From Cryptomeria japonica (taxonomy: Eukaryota > Streptophyta > Pinopsida > Cupressales > Cupressaceae), in contig NC_081413.1 in the NCBI RefSeq assembly GCF_030272615.1, positions 560,331,945-560,395,944 of the forward strand: a stretch of 64,000 nucleotides of DNA. The letters run 5' to 3'. The notes below the pieces were generated by a model. It was given only the letters and a program-made list of their open reading frames with translations, was not told the origin of the DNA and searched no databases. A program made the translations under genes and the position numbers. Below, one piece after another: positions 1-11,245 of the stretch (the stretch's first letter is position 1; the number at the start of each line of letters is the position of its first letter).

Positions 1-985
1 ACCCTCTATTGTCTCCTTCTGTTGGATAGACAATACTCTGCTCCCACTCATTAAGGCCAAAACTATTTATAACTTCCTTGTGGATAATTTTGCTATTGTT
101 GACTATATTAACTATAAATGGAACCTCAACTTTGATGGGTCATATTAGAATAAGGCCTGGGGTAGAATTTGGGAAGGTCCATGTGAACCTAAAAAAAAGT
201 GTTTTCTTTGGAGACTTATCTTGCATAAGCTGCCTCTAAAAGATAGGGATGGTACTCATTTTGTTTGCAAACTATGTCACCTTCCTGAAATAGTTCAACA
301 TGTCTTCTATGACTGTCTTTTTGCTAAAGAGGTGTGGAACTATGTTGGCATCACTTTCAGAGATCATTATTTATCTTATGTTGATGTTATCCTAGGTCAC
401 ATAAAGGGCATCAGGAAGATTGCTAACTAGTTTTGGTCTTGTTTATCTCTAGAGATTTTATGGTTAATATGGAAGTTTTGGAATAATTTGATATTTTTAA
501 TGGTAAGACTAGAAACCTTACCGAGTCTCCGAGGAGACTCATTTTGGAGCTTCTTGCATTGTAAGTCATTGTAGTCATCAAACTAGAGGATGACAAATTT
601 TCTCGATGGATAGAGGAGGGTTCAACAACTGTTTATATCAGGGGGGGCCCCTCGTGAATACACTTGGGAGGGAGGGGACAAAGACAACTCTCCTTTTGAG
701 CAGGATCTATACAATTTTGTACATGAACTAGAAGAGAGGTAGATAAGGATGGATGTGATATGTAGGGAGGAAGTACAAATTTGGGCACAGGTTACCCACC
801 CATATAAAGACCAGATTGTAGAAGAAGTGATTAAAGTCTGGACTGATGACACTCTCAGGTGGATTTCTTGGATCCCCCCAATAGGAGATAATAAAGATCA
901 TGAGAAAGAGATTATCTTCAGTTGAATATGTTGTTTTGCAGTTGGTTTTTTTTGTACAATCTATGTTTTCTACAATATAATTTTT
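1..985 (+). pseudogene. LINE ORF2 3' part, reverse-transcriptase zinc-binding domain
   Basis: This is the tail of a plant non-LTR retrotransposon. Residues encoded at about 150-430 have the zf-RVT layout: a KKxFLWRLILHKLPLKDR-like stretch, then C-x2-C, a spaced H and a final C (CKLCHLPEIVQHVFYDC), then the aromatic LAKEVWN-type helix. After a stop at 428, the next frame-continuous stretch reads EILWLIWKFWNN, typical of the segment after zf-RVT in plant LINEs. A further open stretch at about 640-925 (DLYNFVHELEER, then a stop, then IRMDVICREEVQIW) may be the C-terminal part; I do not recognise it. The element is cut by the window edge, so RT and endonuclease are not visible. Several stops make it non-functional. 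The LINE identity is firm; the right end is approximate. Confidence 0.75.
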
Positions 986-1394
986 GTGCATAGTTGATCC
1001 ATATATACACTTCGTTCTGAACTTTTGTTATACCGGATAAGTTGTAATGCTATCATCGAGCAATTGATGGGCTGAACTATTGTGGCTGATGTAATTCTTT
1101 TTCTACTTTATATCTAATACCAAAATTGGGCCTTGAAGGTCGGAATAGGACATAATTAAGGTATTTGATGAATTAATTAATTGAAATAATAAAATAGAAA
1201 GGGGTACGATTAATGTAAAGGAATCAATTTTATGATGTGTAGAGTGATGAAAGAAGACTTTAGATTTAATTAAATTAATTAATTAAATGCTTCAAGAGAA
1301 TTTTAAATGCAAGATGTAAACACACTAAGGTGGGTGCTAAACTAAGTGTGGAATTGTACCATCCAATTAAGGGTGTACAATTTACAACGCTACA
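986..1394. other. AT-rich spacer, no gene seen
   Basis: The stretch contains runs of TTAATTAA-type sequence and no coding frame with recognisable domains. Homology to the copia gag downstream appears to begin near 1395, so this may be sequence that replaced the rest of that element. I see nothing else in it. Confidence 0.5.
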
Positions 1395-1454
1395 CTCAAT
1401 AATAACTTATTCATCAAGGATTTACCCTAATAAATATCATCAAGTTTCTACCAT
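1395..1454 (-). pseudogene. Older copia gag remnant, part 2 (beyond nested insertion)
   Basis: Read on the minus strand this short piece aligns with the gag frame of the sister copy at about 13930-13990 (the KLGDIYQG-type stretch, broken here by stops). It continues the gag remnant at 6681->6432, from which it was separated by the 5 kb copia element at 1455-6433. Homology fades at about 1395. Confidence 0.6.
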
Positions 1455-1858
1455 TGTTAGGGTTTCAAGCAGATCCGAAGAAAATATGAACTAACAATTA
1501 TATGCAGATTTAAATACAAAAGATAAAGAAATAAAACAGGACACAGATAACACAGAGATTTAACGTGGTTCACCCAGAATGGGTTACGTCCACCATACAC
1601 AACTGTCCAATCTTTCTTATTATCCAGCAAAAACAGTACATCAACCTTACAATGCCTTAAGCATCCCAGCCACTTATAACATGCGTTTTTAGGGCAACAA
1701 ACAAAGTCGACCTTTTTAGGGTTTTATTACAATGTCAGTTTTCATCAATGAAAAACGGCAAAAAATTTTTTTCGCCCGGGGCCCAGCTCGGCCCCGGACC
1801 CCAACGAGGATACATGCTGAGTGTACAGCACTTTGCTGATCAGTGCCACATTTCAACA
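1455..1858 (-). repeat. 3' LTR of the 1.4-6.4 kb copia element
   Basis: The ends on the plus strand are TGTTAGGG and TTTCAACA, giving the standard TG...CA with a 4 bp TGTT/AACA inverted end. It aligns throughout with 6000-6431, with scattered differences. A GC-rich patch near 1775-1800 differs in length between the two LTRs. Confidence 0.9.
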
Positions 1859-1918
1859 ATCTCCCACTTGGAGACTGATCAGGCTCCACACCAAACAATC
1901 TCCCACTTGGAGACTGAT
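1856..1918 (-). repeat. Duplicated polypurine-tract region
   Basis: A 24 bp sequence beginning ACAATCTCCCACTTGGAG occurs at 1856-1879 and again at 1895-1918. On the minus strand each reads CTCCAAGTGGGAGATTGT, the polypurine tract plus first LTR bases of many plant copia elements. Only the copy abutting the LTR at 1859 is in the priming position; the other lies 39 bp further inside. Confidence 0.75.
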
Positions 1919-1994
1919 ACTACACGACACCACTATACATGCAACATCCACTAGATAAAACACTAGGACTTGACTGGTATAAATTCCACAATTA

Positions 1995-2663
1995 TCAATC
2001 AAGAAGACCAACAGAAACTGATGAAGAAATCAACTTCTCCTGTGGAACTGCCTTTGTGAACATATCGGCAAGATTCTCACTTGTGTGAATCTTCTCAAGT
2101 CGTAACTGACCCTCCTCCAAAATAGTTCGGATGAAGTGGTACCTGAGCTAAATGTGCTTTGTCCTTGAATGAAAAGAAGAGTTCTTCGCAAGATGAATGG
2201 CACTCTGGCTATCAGTATACAATGGGATATCCTCTTGTGTCTGACCCAATTCCTTCAAAAAACATTGCAACCAAATCATCTCTTTGCTGGCTTCTGTAGC
2301 AGCAACATACTAAGCTTCAGTGGTTGAAAGTGCAACAACCTTTTGCAGCCTAGAAATCCAATTGACTGCAGTTCCCCCTATAGTAAAAACATACCCTGTA
2401 GTACTCCTCCATGAATTAATATCACTCGCCAGATCAGAGTCAACAAATCCACTTAGAGCAGCATTAGATCCTTTCAAACATAATGCCTTTGTAGTAGTTC
2501 CTTTCAAATACCGAAGAATCCATTTCACAACATTCCAATGTTCCATACCCGGATTACTCATAAACCTACTCACAACTCCCACTGCATGTGCAATATCTGG
2601 CCTTGTGCATACCATTGCATACATTAGATTGCCAATAGCTGATGAATACGAGATGTTAGACAT
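1995..2663 (-). pseudogene. copia RNase H (polyprotein C-terminus)
   Basis: This is the last part of the polyprotein, which would degrade the RNA strand of RNA/DNA hybrids. Visible landmarks are RPDIAHAVGVVSRFMSNPG, WILRYLKGT, the VDSDLA region and ALSTTEA. After a TAG in place of the expected acidic residue come YVAATEASKEMIWL and ADMFTKAVP-type sequence, ending in a TGA at 1995-1997. A second TAG interrupts the KHI-LRYHFIR stretch. It continues directly from the RT fragment upstream (2673-3389), separated by one stop. Confidence 0.85.
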
Positions 2664-2672
2664 TTTATTAAC

Positions 2673-3389
2673 CTATTTCTGTGCCTTTGGGCACATCTCC
2701 TTAGTCAATTTGAAATGACTAGCCAAAGGTGTACTAACTGCTTTTGCATCCTGCATGTTAAATCTTTTCAACACCTTTTTTATATACTCACTTTGGGACA
2801 AATTCAAGGTTCTATTTTTCTTGTCCCGTGTAATCCTCATATCGAGAATTTGCTTAGCTGCACCCAAATCCTTCATAGCAAATGACCTGGCTAATTTCTA
2901 TTTAAGATCATTTATATGTTGCATGTTAGACCTAGCAACAAGCATGTCATCAACATAAAGCAACAGGATAATATAACTGCCATTATCAAATCTCTTAAAA
3001 TATACACAATGATCAGAATGACATCTATGATAACCGTGTTCAGCTATGAAACTATCAAATTTTAAATACCATTGTCGGGGTGCTTGCTTTAGGCCATACA
3101 GACTTTTCTTCAACCTGCACACCAAGTTCTCCTTACCTTTGACCTCATATCCCTGTGGTTGCAACATGTAAATTTCCTCCTCCAAATCTCCATGGAGAAA
3201 AGCTGTTTTGACATCTAATTGTTCAAGATGTAAATCATCTGTAGCCACAAGACTAAGTACAATTCTAATTGAAGTCATTTTTACAACTGGAGAAAATATT
3301 TCATCATAATCTATACCCTTTTTCTGTGCAAAACCTTTTACCACAAGTTTGGCCTTATATCTTTTCTGACCTCCTTCCTCCTCCTTCAA
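2673..3389 (-). pseudogene. copia reverse transcriptase
   Basis: This segment shows the copia RT motifs in order: KAKLVVKGFAQKKGIDYDE, DVKTAFLHGDLEEEIYM (first catalytic aspartate), [14 protein letters not shown], and LLLYVDDMLVA with the YVDD catalytic box near 2948. The connection SQSEYIKKVLKRFNM follows. A stop near 2895 divides it in two (3389->2898 and 2876->2673). It is separated from the integrase fragment upstream by a single in-frame TAG where a Trp codon is expected (KxVYRLK). Confidence 0.9.
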
Positions 3390-3398
3390 CCGATAAAC

Positions 3399-4430
3399 CT
3401 ATTTGTTAGGCAAGGCTCTTTTTTCTGCAGGTAAAGGGACTAAGTCCCAAGTCTTATTTTTCATCAAGGAGTCCATCTCCTCTTTCATGCCTAGCTGCCA
3501 CTGTTGTGTGGCATCCACCTGCATTGCTTCTTCATATTCTTCTGGTTCACCAGAATCCGTTAATAAAATAGAATACAAAGAAGGAGAAAATCTTTTAGGG
3601 GGTCTACTTGTCCTCGTAGAACATCTAACACTTGCAGGAGTTTGTGGGACAATATATTGTTGTTGAGCATCAGGTACTTGTGGCATTTCATTTTCAGGAA
3701 TCTCATCCAACACCACATATTCTTGTTTGTCCTGTTCATGCTTCTTTTCCTGCATCTGTTCTTTATACATAACCTTCTCATTGAATATAACATCTCTACT
3801 TCTAATTATTTTCTTATTTTCAAAATCCCATAACCGATAGCCATATTCATCTATCCCATATCCAATGAAGGTACATTTATGAGATTTAGCATCAAGCTTG
3901 GTTCTGCTTTCTTTATCAACATGGACAAAAGCTTCGCAACCAAAAGTTTTTAGAAAAGAATATTTTACCTTTTTACTAGTCCATGCCTCCTCTAGAATAC
4001 CACCATCCAAAGGGGTTGAAGGTCCTCTATTTATCAAATAGACAACAGTATGTACAACATCTGCCCAAAAATGTAAGGGCAATCTAGCATGCAATCTCAT
4101 GCTCCTCGCACGTTCCATGATAGTCCTATTCATTCTCTCTGACACACCATTTTCCTGTGGAGTTCCTGGAACTGTCTTCTGCTTTCGAATCCCATTTAAG
4201 GAACAGTAATCTTCAAATGCTTTGCTGCAATACTCACCTCCATTATCCGATCTGAAACACTTCAACTTTTTTCCTATCTCATTCTCAACCAAAGCTTTCC
4301 ATTTCTTAAAAGTTTCAAAAACATTTGATTTTTGTTTTAGGAAATATACCCATGTTTTTCTGGTTGAGTCATCAATAAAAATAACATAATAACAAGAGCC
4401 ACCAAGAGATGATACTGAGCCGATCCCCAT
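3399..4430 (-). pseudogene. copia integrase catalytic core and start of RT
   Basis: The fragment starts inside the integrase core. Landmarks are FIDDSTRKTWVYFLK, FRSDNGGEY (second D of the DDE triad) and TPQENGVSERMNRTIMERAR (the glutamate). They are followed by FGCEAFVHVDKESRTKLD and KCTFIGY, the usual copia integrase C-terminal region. The last 50 residues (QWQLGMKEEMDSLMKNKTW) are the entry to RT. The apparent N-terminal methionine is not a real start: the preceding integrase region lies in another frame upstream, with the shift near 4430. Confidence 0.9.
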
Positions 4431-4489
4431 ACATCTGAATGTACAAGCTCTAACTTCTCACTCTTCTTCTCTTTCCCAACCTTGAGAAA

Positions 4490-5311
4490 TCAGACTCTTT
4501 TCTGTTTACCATAAACACAGTTTTCACAGAACTCTAAATCAATCTTCTTTAGTTCTAGCAATAGATTTTTGGAGTGAAGGATTTTCATCCCTTTCTCACT
4601 CATGTGCCCAAGCCTATGGTGCCACATTATCGAATCTGTTCTTGCAACATTTATTGTTGTTGTTCCTGTAGTAACTTTATCTGTAGCAGCTAAGGTAGAG
4701 TAAGTGTTACCAGTACACAAATATAATGTGCCTACCTTTGCACCTTTAGCTACTACTAATGATCCTTTAGTGACCTTCCACATATTGTCTGAGAAGGTAA
4801 CTATGCAACCTTCACTACCTAGTTGCCCTGCAAAAATTAAATTTCTTCTTAAATTAGGAACATGTCTTACCTCCTGCAGAAACCAATCATTACCATTCTG
4901 CAACTTGATCTTTATCTTTCCTTTTCCAACAATTTGACAGGGCTCATCATCACCCAAATATACCTGTCCAAAATCACCTTGAACATAATCTAGAAAATAT
5001 TTTCTATGGGGTGTAGCATGAAATGAAGCCCCAGAATCTATTACCCAGGAATCATTAACATTATCCAAACATAAGATTAAAGCATCTTGTAAAGTATTAC
5101 TTGCAATATTAGCTTCCTTACTGTCATTTTCAGTTTTGTCTCCTTCTTTGTTTTTCCAAGACCAACAGTCTTTCTTTAGATGACCAGACTTTTTGCAGTA
5201 CCAGCAATCTTTCTTTCCTCTAGATTGAGAGCGTCCTTTCTTTGACTTCCCTTGTGACTTCTCATTCCCAGGGCCTTTTCCTCTTTCTTTTGATCTTCCT
5301 CTGTTCTCCAC
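4490..5311 (-). pseudogene. copia gag zinc knuckle, protease and pre-integrase
   Basis: A CCHC zinc knuckle (CWYCKKSGHLKKDC, near 5166-5206) that would bind RNA is intact. The aspartic protease active site WVIDSGASFHATPH lies near 5020-5060, and the pre-integrase zinc-binding HHCC domain (HHRLGHMSEKGM ... CENCVYG) near 4520-4610. The fragment enters its frame through a 20 bp tandem duplication at 5295-5334 and ends in a TGA at 4490. Coding resumes in the same frame for about 25 residues (LKVGKEKKSEKLELVHSDVWG), holding the first integrase aspartate. Confidence 0.9.
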
Positions 5312-5948
5312 ATTCTTCCTCTGTTCTCCACATTCAAAACACTACCCGATGATGTTGAAGTCTCACCTGTGCTTTTCCTTCGCATTTTCTCGCTTAGGAT
5401 AACACCAACAATATCATCAAATACCAAAGTATTTTTACCAGAGACAGAGTTACTTACAGCCATAACCAAGTTATTCCAGCTTTCTGGCAAAGAACATAAA
5501 ATCAAGAGAGCCCTAACCTCTTCTGCAAAGGTAATTTTTACCAAAGACAATTGACTGGTAATTGTATTAAATTCATTAAGTGCTCCGCTACAGATCCTCC
5601 CTCACTCATTTTCAAATTAAACAAACGCTTCATAAGAAATACCTTATTCGAAGCCGAGGGTTTCTCATACAACTTAGCCAATGTTGCCATCAAATCTACA
5701 GTCATTTTTGCTTCTGTTATATTGAATGCTATAGATGACGCAAGGCATAATCGAATGGATCCCAGTGCCTTTCTATCTAAAATGTCCCACTCTTCATCTG
5801 ATATTGTGGTCGGTTTCTTTGCCTTTCCTTCTAATGGCCACCACAAATCCTTTTGATACAGGTAATCCTCCATTTGCTTTTTCCATAATTGATAATTTTG
5901 GCTGTTAAACTTTTCGACCTTGAATTTGGAATCCTCCATTGCTCCCAC
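5176..5948 (-). pseudogene. copia gag capsid region
   Basis: This is the N-terminal part of the polyprotein and would form the particle shell. It begins MGAMEDSKFKVEKFNSQNYQ, the FxGxNYxxWKxxMxxYL-type start of plant copia gag (WKKQMEDYLYQKDLW). It continues through WDILDRKALGSIRLCL and, after a one-base frameshift near 5545, SLVKITFAEEVRALLILCSL and PESWNNLV. The ATG at 5946-5948 lies about 40 bp inside the primer site, a normal leader for this family. Confidence 0.88.
5295..5334. repeat. 20 bp tandem duplication in gag
   Basis: The unit CTTCCTCTGTTCTCCACATT occurs twice head to tail (5295-5314 and 5315-5334). Because 20 is not a multiple of three it shifts the frame, which explains why the gag and zinc-knuckle fragments overlap in different frames here. 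Confidence 0.95.
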
Positions 5949-5985
5949 TCAAATCTGAAAGTCCTGCCAATTTACAGAAAACCTT

Positions 5986-5997
5986 GCTCGAATACCA
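5986..5997 (-). other. Primer-binding site (tRNA-iMet type)
   Basis: On the minus strand the sequence after the 5' LTR end (CA, then 2 bases) is TGGTATTCGAGC. This resembles TGGTATCAGAGC, the plant copia site complementary to the 3' end of initiator tRNA-Met, with changes in the middle. The intact version is seen at 14353-14364 and 55947-55958. Confidence 0.8.
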
Positions 5998-5999
5998 AT

Positions 6000-6431
6000 T
6001 GTTAGGGTTTCAAGCAGATCTAAAGCAAATATGAACTAAAAATTATATGCAAATTTAAATACAAAAGATAAAGAAATAAAACAGGACACAGATAACATAG
6101 AGATTTAATGTGGTTCACCCAGAATGGGTTACGTCCACCATACATAGCCATCCAATCTTTCTTATTATCCAGCAAAAACAGTACATCAACCTTACAATGC
6201 CTTAAGCATCCCAGCCACTTATAACATGCGTTTTTAGGGCAATAAACAAAGTTGGCCTTTTTAGGGTTTTATTACAATGTCGGTTTTCATCAATGAAAAA
6301 TGGCAAATTTTTTTTTTTCTCGGGGGCTGCCGCCCCCGAATCCCTACCCGGGGCCCAACCCGGCCCCATACCCTGGCGAGGATACATGCTAAGTGTATAG
6401 TACTTTGTTGATCAGTCGCCACATTTCAAAA
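6000..6431 (-). repeat. 5' LTR of the 1.4-6.4 kb copia element
   Basis: It aligns with 1455-1858. The inner end is TGTTAGGG; the outer end reads TTTCAAAA(AT) instead of TTTCAACA, so the terminal CA is lost. It includes an extra GC-rich run near 6325-6365 not found in the other LTR. Confidence 0.9.
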
Positions 6432-6681
6432 ATAGCATAGTTAGTCTTCTGCTCATGAAAATTCAGGAGCACATAATCAATCAAACAGAGTCAAATATTA
6501 GACCCTTAGCCTTTTGATCCATTGTATCCTATATATCCTACACTATATTTTGTGGTTTCATTTAAGAAACTATAGCCCATATATCTCTATCCACAAGCAT
6601 GTCCTACATTTTGAGTTTCCAAAACTCAAAATTTTTACCATTAGACTTCTGTATCTCTATTCTACTAGACGTGTTAGCCAT
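6432..6681 (-). pseudogene. Older copia gag remnant, part 1
   Basis: A minus-strand ATG at 6681 starts MANTSSRIEIQKSNGKNFE, then FWKLKM and, after stops, DMLVDRDIWAIVS and DTMDQKAKGL. This is the N-terminal gag of a copia element, parallel to 14248->13530 in the sister copy. At least four stops interrupt it. It ends at 6432 where the younger copia element was inserted and continues at 1454->1395. Confidence 0.75.
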
Positions 6682-6779
6682 ATCAAACTTGCAGCAAGGT
6701 TATGAAATCTTTCTCTGCAAAACTCCCACTGAAACTAGATTAGCACAAAAATCCCATCAACAATAAAATTTTTGGCCAA

Positions 6780-6791
6780 GCTCTAATACCA
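6780..6791 (-). other. Primer-binding site of the older copia copy 1
   Basis: On the minus strand it reads TGGTATTAGAGC, one change from the tRNA-iMet site. It lies two bases inside the start of the repeat at 6794 (TGAAGG...), about 100 bp upstream of the gag ATG at 6681. Confidence 0.8.
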
Positions 6792-9700
6792 ATTGAAGGA
6801 AGCCAAGTGTAGAATAAATGCTTCCAAATGCTAATCTAACAAGGGAGAAGATGCAAAAATTTCTTACAAACCCTTAATTGCTACAAATTATATAAACACA
6901 TACACAATCATATTTAAACAAATAAACTCACAACACTAGATATACATGGGAAAACTCTTTTGGAAAAAAATCCACACTCCAAAAGATATAATTAATTATA
7001 TCATCAACAACAACCAATAGTTACAATACAATACCTAGAGCCAATGCTCTTTGGGAGTAAATACACTAGCAAAGAATTTTATAGATTATCCAACACAAAA
7101 AAGCTTCTTAGAAGGTATCCAACCTATCATACAATAAGAAGCCACATATTTATAGAACTCAATGCAAGCAGAAAGCACCCATGGTTTCCAAAACCAACTC
7201 CAATGCCAATGAAGTATGTGGTGTCATAAACAATAACTTTCTCAACCCATGGCACATTGCACATAGCAACTTCTAGAGAAATAAAGCATCTCATCCATAA
7301 CGGTCACCTTTCCATATGCAACACCTACCTCAGACCACTTGTAAAAAATGAACTCCACCATAAATACCAATTGCAAAATAATAACTCTCCATAACTCTTC
7401 CACCAAACTAGTAACTATCATTGTTCAAACATAGCAACCTATGACACTAGTACCCTCTTTTTAGGACTTCCAAAGTGGGTGTAATAAAATAAATAAATAA
7501 TAAAATAAACATGTTTGGACTTTAAGGTTGAGATACTTTAATTCCAACAAAAAGAATAGGAACATTAAGAACATCCTCTAAATCACAAAAAAAATAAAAA
7601 ATAAATCAAATGATTGCTGCTATAGTGTTGAATGAAGAACCTCCTCTAAAACGAAGATGATGATCAAGATTAAGAAGACAATAATCTGCATGAGTGCACC
7701 CAATGACACTACTTGAACAAGCCGATGGAAAACAAAGGAAAAATATCTTTCAGTTGAAGATACAAATGGAACATGAATCTATATGAGTGACCCCAATGAC
7801 ACTAGTCAATCATGCAAGAGTAAAATACTACATAAAAATACAAGTGCCAATAGTTTGAAGAAAACTAATCAATGGAAGATGGAAGGTCACCTCCACAAAA
7901 TTAGAATGCAAGAGTGTCTATAAGGGAAAAGCTCCATCTCATTAAAATACAACCACTACATCTAGATACTACATATGAATAACTAATGTATGCATCACTC
8001 ACTCCAAAGTGAATCCAAGGAAGCATTAGCACTAATAGTAGGAATCCTCCCACAATGTTGACACGAGAGGGAGATGATAGCTCCACTGAAATTGTGTGTC
8101 ACTAAATAGTGCATGAAGGAGACTCTGAATGTGCACAAGTATACAATTGAAAAAGGGTATGCAACTAATGTACACATGCATGGGACATGAATTTCTGGAA
8201 TTCTATGTTGTCATGGAGGGACACTCATTGGACAAAGGTGTGATGGCAAAACAAAAGACACTACACAACCCCCCATGGTACTTTATAATAAATTGCATGT
8301 ATAAAATAAACCATAATAAATTGTTCAAACTCCCCAATAACCATAGACAAAAGTGTCACTTTACCTTAGTGTGTCTACAAACAAATAAGTGCATAAAAAA
8401 TATGCTCAAAATGACCAAATAGGGTAAAGTGCTTGAAATACATGTAGAATAGTTTGAGAGAAGTCATCCAATTCAAATAGAAAGTTTCTAGGAGTCAAAA
8501 TGACTAAGTAATCAACCATAAAAGTGAAAACACAAAAGAGTGAATAAAAATTACTTGAGGAAAAATCTAGAAAAAAATAGTAGCAGATTTGAATAGAGGA
8601 CTCTAAAAGCTTTTTGATGATATCTGGTTTTAAAAAAAAGAAGTCCAATTGACTAAGATATGGCTCATGTAGTATTTGATAAAACCACCTACATGACTAG
8701 ATCAACACCAAAACCAACTTTTAGATGATATCTTGTTTGCATGATTTTTAGCTCGTATGACCAAGTTATGGTAAAAAAAAACTAAGACTACATCAAAATA
8801 AAAAAACCAGGGCTTGAGGGAGCTCCAAAAGGCGTTTGTACTACCAACGTGGTGAATCAAACTACTAATGAGGTGAGTCAAATTGCTTCAATGTGGTCTA
8901 ATATTCCCTTGATAATATGGTGGGATATAGAATATTTTGAATGGAATATTCTTTGTGCTAAGTATGGGAGCATCAAAATTTGGAATCCTTGTCGAATTTG
9001 AGGAGGTGCTAAAAATGAAATAAAGCACCCTAAAAAGTGCTAGTACTACTGATTGGATGGTGTGGTAGGTATAGTACAATACTATGTAAAGATGTACCTA
9101 CCTGCTCAGATCCTGGTAAATTCACCTTCCAAAAAAATCAAACACCCTTTTTTTCAAAAAAAATCACACCTCATTGAAATTTTGACCAAATAATTTTTTT
9201 TGAAATAAAAAACTGCATGTTCAATTTTTTGCTAACTAGGATGATGCACTTGGGGTATGGATTCGTACAAAAGTTTGTGCCCCTTAAAAAAAAATATCCT
9301 CACATTTGCCTAAGTCAGATTTTGATAATTTGATAGACGATTTTAGGGCTCTTGACCACTCTAAGCGTGATGGTGAGGTCTGTTTCACCCCAAAGTGACT
9401 AATTTTTTTTGCTAACCTCCAAAACTCACCTCCAAGAATGTGCCTAGAAAAGAAATTGACCAAAAACTCAACATCTCATATTTTGACAAAATAATAGTTG
9501 ATATGTAGGTTTTGGGATGCTGTGAACAAAATGGTGAGGCCTATTTTTCTCTAAAAGATGATAAAAAAATGTCCACCTCCGGATCTACATATGAAGGCAA
9601 ATTTGGGACCCAACAATGCTTCTATGAAAAGAGATTGTCAAAGATGGAGAAAGGATTTTCTATATCTATGTACTTTGATACCATATTGAATTTAGTACCA

Positions 9701-10849
9701 CAAGCATCTACATGATCAAACAACAAATGAAGAACATGTTCCACAAATGAGAGTAGCACAAATAATGCTATTCCTCTTGAAAGAAAAATTATAGAATGAA
9801 ATTGATGTCATGGAAATGGGGACAAGGCAACAACAAAGTTCAATGTTAATAAGTCAGTTTCAACCATAAAACCAAAACAAAGAACTAAAAACCATTCCAA
9901 ACATATCAAAAGAGATTTCAAAAAGCATGAAAGAAGTTTAACAAAATAAAAGAAAGGAGAAGAGGCTCCCTAAGATGCTTCCATGATGCCTTTTGATGCT
10001 TCTCCCTTGTTTCTCCCCTCTCCAAGTTCCAAATGAGTGTAGCTCTCAGCTTTTAGCACTAGCCATGGATGCCATATGGAGATTCAAGATGGTTGAATAT
10101 GATAAGAAAATGCTATGCAAGTGTAGACAGTGATGCTATGAAAAAGCTCTATGCTAATACCTGTATAACAACAATACTTTAATGCTTCCTCTTTTGCTTG
10201 AGGAGAAGGGTTCTATTTATAGAAGAAATGGGGAAATGAAGGGTTAAGATTGAGTAATCTTAACAAGGGTTAGGATTGAAAGATATTCAATCCATGTGAG
10301 ACTTTCAACCCAATCCCATGTTGACAAGTGTCACCATGAGGAGGCTTGAGAGGAGAGATAAGGAGCATTAAATGCTTGAGGGGACATGATGGTTACCCTA
10401 GTCAAACAAATAAATGCTTTGAAGAGACACATGGGTTACATGAGGGTTAAGTTAGGGGTCAAAGTCCTTAACCATGGGTGCAAGTGGAATTAACCATTAA
10501 TGGTCATGTAAGAGCCATAAGTGGTTTGGAAGACTTTAGAGGTTAATTTGTTGAACACACAAATCATTAATTGCTTTTCAAAGACTTTGGAGTCTTTGAG
10601 AAGTGACTCCAATTTGCTTAGGAATGTGACAATATTTAGGGGATGGATTAGGTTAATTAGGAAGGGTTTAGAAGAATCTAGAAGGGGTTTAGGCATGCAA
10701 GTGGATTTTGTAGGAAAATGCAAGTGGGAAGAATTTTGGTATTTTCAATTAAAATAAAATCATTTATTTCAATTAAATGGTGTAATTTGCATTTGGGTAA
10801 ATATTCAAATAAATATTAATTTATTTAAATGAGAAAAAGGAAGATAAAG

Positions 10850-11055
10850 CATTAAATGCTTGAAGACTTTAAGGGAAACCATTAAAGGTTTGAGAAGACT
10901 CTAAGGAAAGCAATTAAATTTGAAGACTTTAAGGGAAACCATTAAAGTCTTAAGAAGACTTTAAGGGAAACCATTAAAGGTTTTGAGAAGACTCTAGAAG
11001 GAAGCCATTAAGTTTGAAGACTTTAAGGGAAACCATTAAAGGTTTCAAGTGGGTG
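10850..11055. repeat. Minisatellite, about 60 bp unit
   Basis: Units built on GAAGACTTTAAGGGAAACC and ATTAAAGGTTTGAGAAGAC recur about four times with small differences. It lies within the unclassified insertion. Confidence 0.75.
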
Positions 11056-11245
11056 AGGATAAATAGGTTTTTAAATAAATAATTTATTTAAAATAGTTGT
11101 GCAACTTGCATTTGTAGGAAAATGCAAGTGGGTGGAGGATAAAGGTGATTTAAATAAATAATTTATTTAAAATAGTTGTGCAACTTGCATTTGTAGGAAA
11201 ATACAAGTGGGTGGAGGATAAAGGTGATTTAAATAAGTGTTAATT
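11056..11245. repeat. Minisatellite, about 80 bp unit, two copies
   Basis: A unit containing GTGCAACTTGCATTTGTAGG followed by GGAGGATAAAGGTGATTTAA and an ATTTATTTAAA run occurs twice in tandem, directly after the 60 bp-unit array. Confidence 0.75.

Larger units (their letters stand above)
1455..6433 (-). mobile_element. Ty1/copia retrotransposon, nearly full length, degenerate
   Basis: The element reads on the minus strand. It has two LTRs (6000-6431 and 1455-1858), a primer site just inside the 5' LTR, and gag, protease, integrase, reverse transcriptase and RNase H in copia order (integrase before RT), then a purine-rich tract before the 3' LTR. The polyprotein runs from an ATG at 5948 to a stop at 1995 and is broken by at least three frameshifts and several stops, so this copy cannot encode working proteins. 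The flanks show an imperfect 5 bp target duplication (ACCAT at 1450-1454, AGCAT at 6434-6438). It was inserted into the gag of an older copia element whose halves lie at 6681-6434 and 1454-1395. Confidence 0.92.
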
